Shown one piece after another: positions 37,197 through 37,848 of a DNA stretch of 37,848 nt. The position numbers and the translations under genes were made by a program. Under the pieces are notes generated by a model, which was not told where the DNA came from, ran no database searches, and saw only the letters and a list, made by a program, of their open reading frames with translations. The DNA is taken from positions 1 through 37,848 of the forward strand of contig JABHWU010000014.1 in the NCBI GenBank assembly GCA_018657625.1, read 5' to 3'. The first letter of the stretch is position 1. Each line of letters opens with the position of its first letter. The DNA is from Deltaproteobacteria bacterium (lineage in GTDB: Bacteria > SAR324 > XYD2-FULL-50-16).

Positions 37197-37575
37197 TTAG
37201 GAAAGGTTGTTAATTAGCTTATCAAATGCCGCAATAATATCATGATCTTCATCAACCGCTTCACAATGGGTTTTCATTTTTTTTAATACAAACAGAGCTT
37301 CCGACCCAATACCTAATGATTCAACATGGTTATCTATGAATCCCTCAAAATATTCAAAAAAAATATCATATACTTCTTGAAACTCGCTGTCATTCGATAT
37401 TTTGATCGCTCTTGCCATTTTATTCCTGGAGAATGCCTGATCAAGTTCATCAATATCAACTCTTATCTCATTGAGAAAACCAGTCGCTAATTTATTATCA
37501 GAGTAAAACTTTAAAGATTTTTCAAATCTCTTTTTTGCGTTGGCTGGTGAAACTTCTCCCTTATTAAATGATAAA
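37197..37575 (-). pseudogene. Helical protein, 5' end cut by repeat array
   Basis: A frame stays open from about 37595 to the stop at 37197. A 73-residue part begins at ATG 37418 (MARAIKISNDSEFQEVYDIF), but good protein-like sequence continues upstream in the same frame, with PANAKKRFEKSLKFYSDNKL (37545-37486) and LNEIRVDIDELDQAF. No ATG, GTG or TTG is present in that upstream part, and the frame runs into the tandem array at about 37576. So the gene has most likely lost its 5' end to the array; internal initiation at 37418 would give a short protein. The protein looks all-helical and I do not recognise a family. It heads the operon with the J-like, GrpE-like and radical SAM genes. Confidence 0.6.
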
Positions 37576-37746
37576 AATGATAGGGATTTCCTTTTTCATG
37601 AAATGAGTGATGATCAATCTTGAGACAATGAAATGATAGGGATTTCCTTTTTCATGAAATGAGTGATGATAATGATAGGGATTTCCTTTTTCATGAAATG
37701 AGTGATGAAATGATAGGGATTTCCTTTTTCATGAAATGAGTGATGA
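37576..37746 (+). repeat. Four-unit 38-bp tandem repeat
   Basis: Four near-identical 38-base units lie at 37576-37613, 37632-37669, 37671-37708 and 37709-37746. Units 2-4 are separated by 0-1 base. Units 1 and 2 are separated by 18 bases that include TCAATCTTGAGAC, a word that also follows unit 4 at 37747-37759. Each unit begins AATGATAGGGATTTCC and contains the palindrome TTTCATGAAA. No spacers of constant length are present, so this is not a CRISPR. On the minus strand each unit includes the start ATGAAAAAGGAAATC of the remnant gene seen at 33528. Confidence 0.92.
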
Positions 37747-37799
37747 TCAATCTTGAGACGATTTTCCGTATATACCACTACTTTTTATTGAGTTTTGGA
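37709..37799 (+). repeat. Right copy of ~92-bp inverted repeat
   Basis: This is the inverted partner of 33459-33550 and shares its last 38-bp unit with the tandem array. Similarity ends at TTTTGGA near 37799. The final 49 bases of the window hold nothing I recognise. Confidence 0.88.
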
Positions 37800-37848
37800 T
37801 CTAATTTGGGGAGGTTTTTGTTTGACCAGAAATGAAATTCCAGCATGA

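Noticed and set aside
37576..37746. CRISPR array
   Set aside because: Units are adjacent or separated by 0, 1 and 18 bases, with no unique spacers and no cas genes nearby.

Overview
This is an AT-rich bacterial chromosome segment centred on the replication-initiation cluster dnaA-dnaN-recF-gyrB (17.2-23.5 kb, minus strand). The window does not fix the taxon. A GyrB of 792 residues with a long insertion in its C-terminal half, a DUF374-type lysophospholipid acyltransferase, a LL-diaminopimelate aminotransferase (DapL) and an oxygen-type protoporphyrinogen oxidase point to a Gram-negative, diderm-like bacterium of a less-studied lineage. I do not claim a phylum.

Layout. 0.1-2.7 kb (minus): folC and gpsA, with a tRNA-Leu(CAA) and its terminator upstream. 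3.0-7.9 kb (plus): dapL, the acyltransferase, a pyrimidine-nucleoside phosphorylase and a serB with N-terminal ACT domains. 7.9-15.4 kb (minus): a nucleoside uptake and salvage operon, read from the right as a BmpA-type binding protein, a double-NBD ATPase, a permease, adenosine deaminase, a second permease, an unknown acidic membrane protein and cytidine deaminase. A PfkB-family kinase (adenosine-kinase-like) lies divergently at 15.8 kb, followed by gatC. These genes together form a nucleoside import, deamination, phosphorolysis and phosphorylation set. 17.2-23.5 kb: the dnaA cluster. Gene direction switches at dnaA/tsaE, so the origin is probably here. 23.6-31.6 kb (mostly plus): tsaE, an ITPA-like nucleotide pyrophosphatase, a 57-residue Cys-rich protein (minus), an old-yellow-enzyme homologue, an RNB exoribonuclease, yggT and an OsmC-like gene (minus), a cyclic-nucleotide-binding protein, a Lys-rich TPR membrane protein and a Nudix hydrolase. 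31.6-33.0 kb (minus): protoporphyrinogen oxidase.

33.0-37.85 kb is accessory and rearranged. It holds the 5' part of a group II intron (ribozyme domains only), two inverted copies of a ~92-bp repeat that bracket the segment, and a four-unit 38-bp tandem array at the right edge. Between them lies a compact minus-strand operon: a 5'-truncated helical protein, a J-domain-like protein without HPD, a GrpE-like protein, and a 697-residue protein. The last joins a degenerate ABC/AAA-type ATPase domain (no Walker A, altered Walker B) to a radical SAM domain resembling small phage-type radical SAM proteins. The co-chaperone plus pseudo-ATPase/radical-SAM module is the most unusual thing in the window, and I do not recognise it as a described system. 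Its function is unknown.
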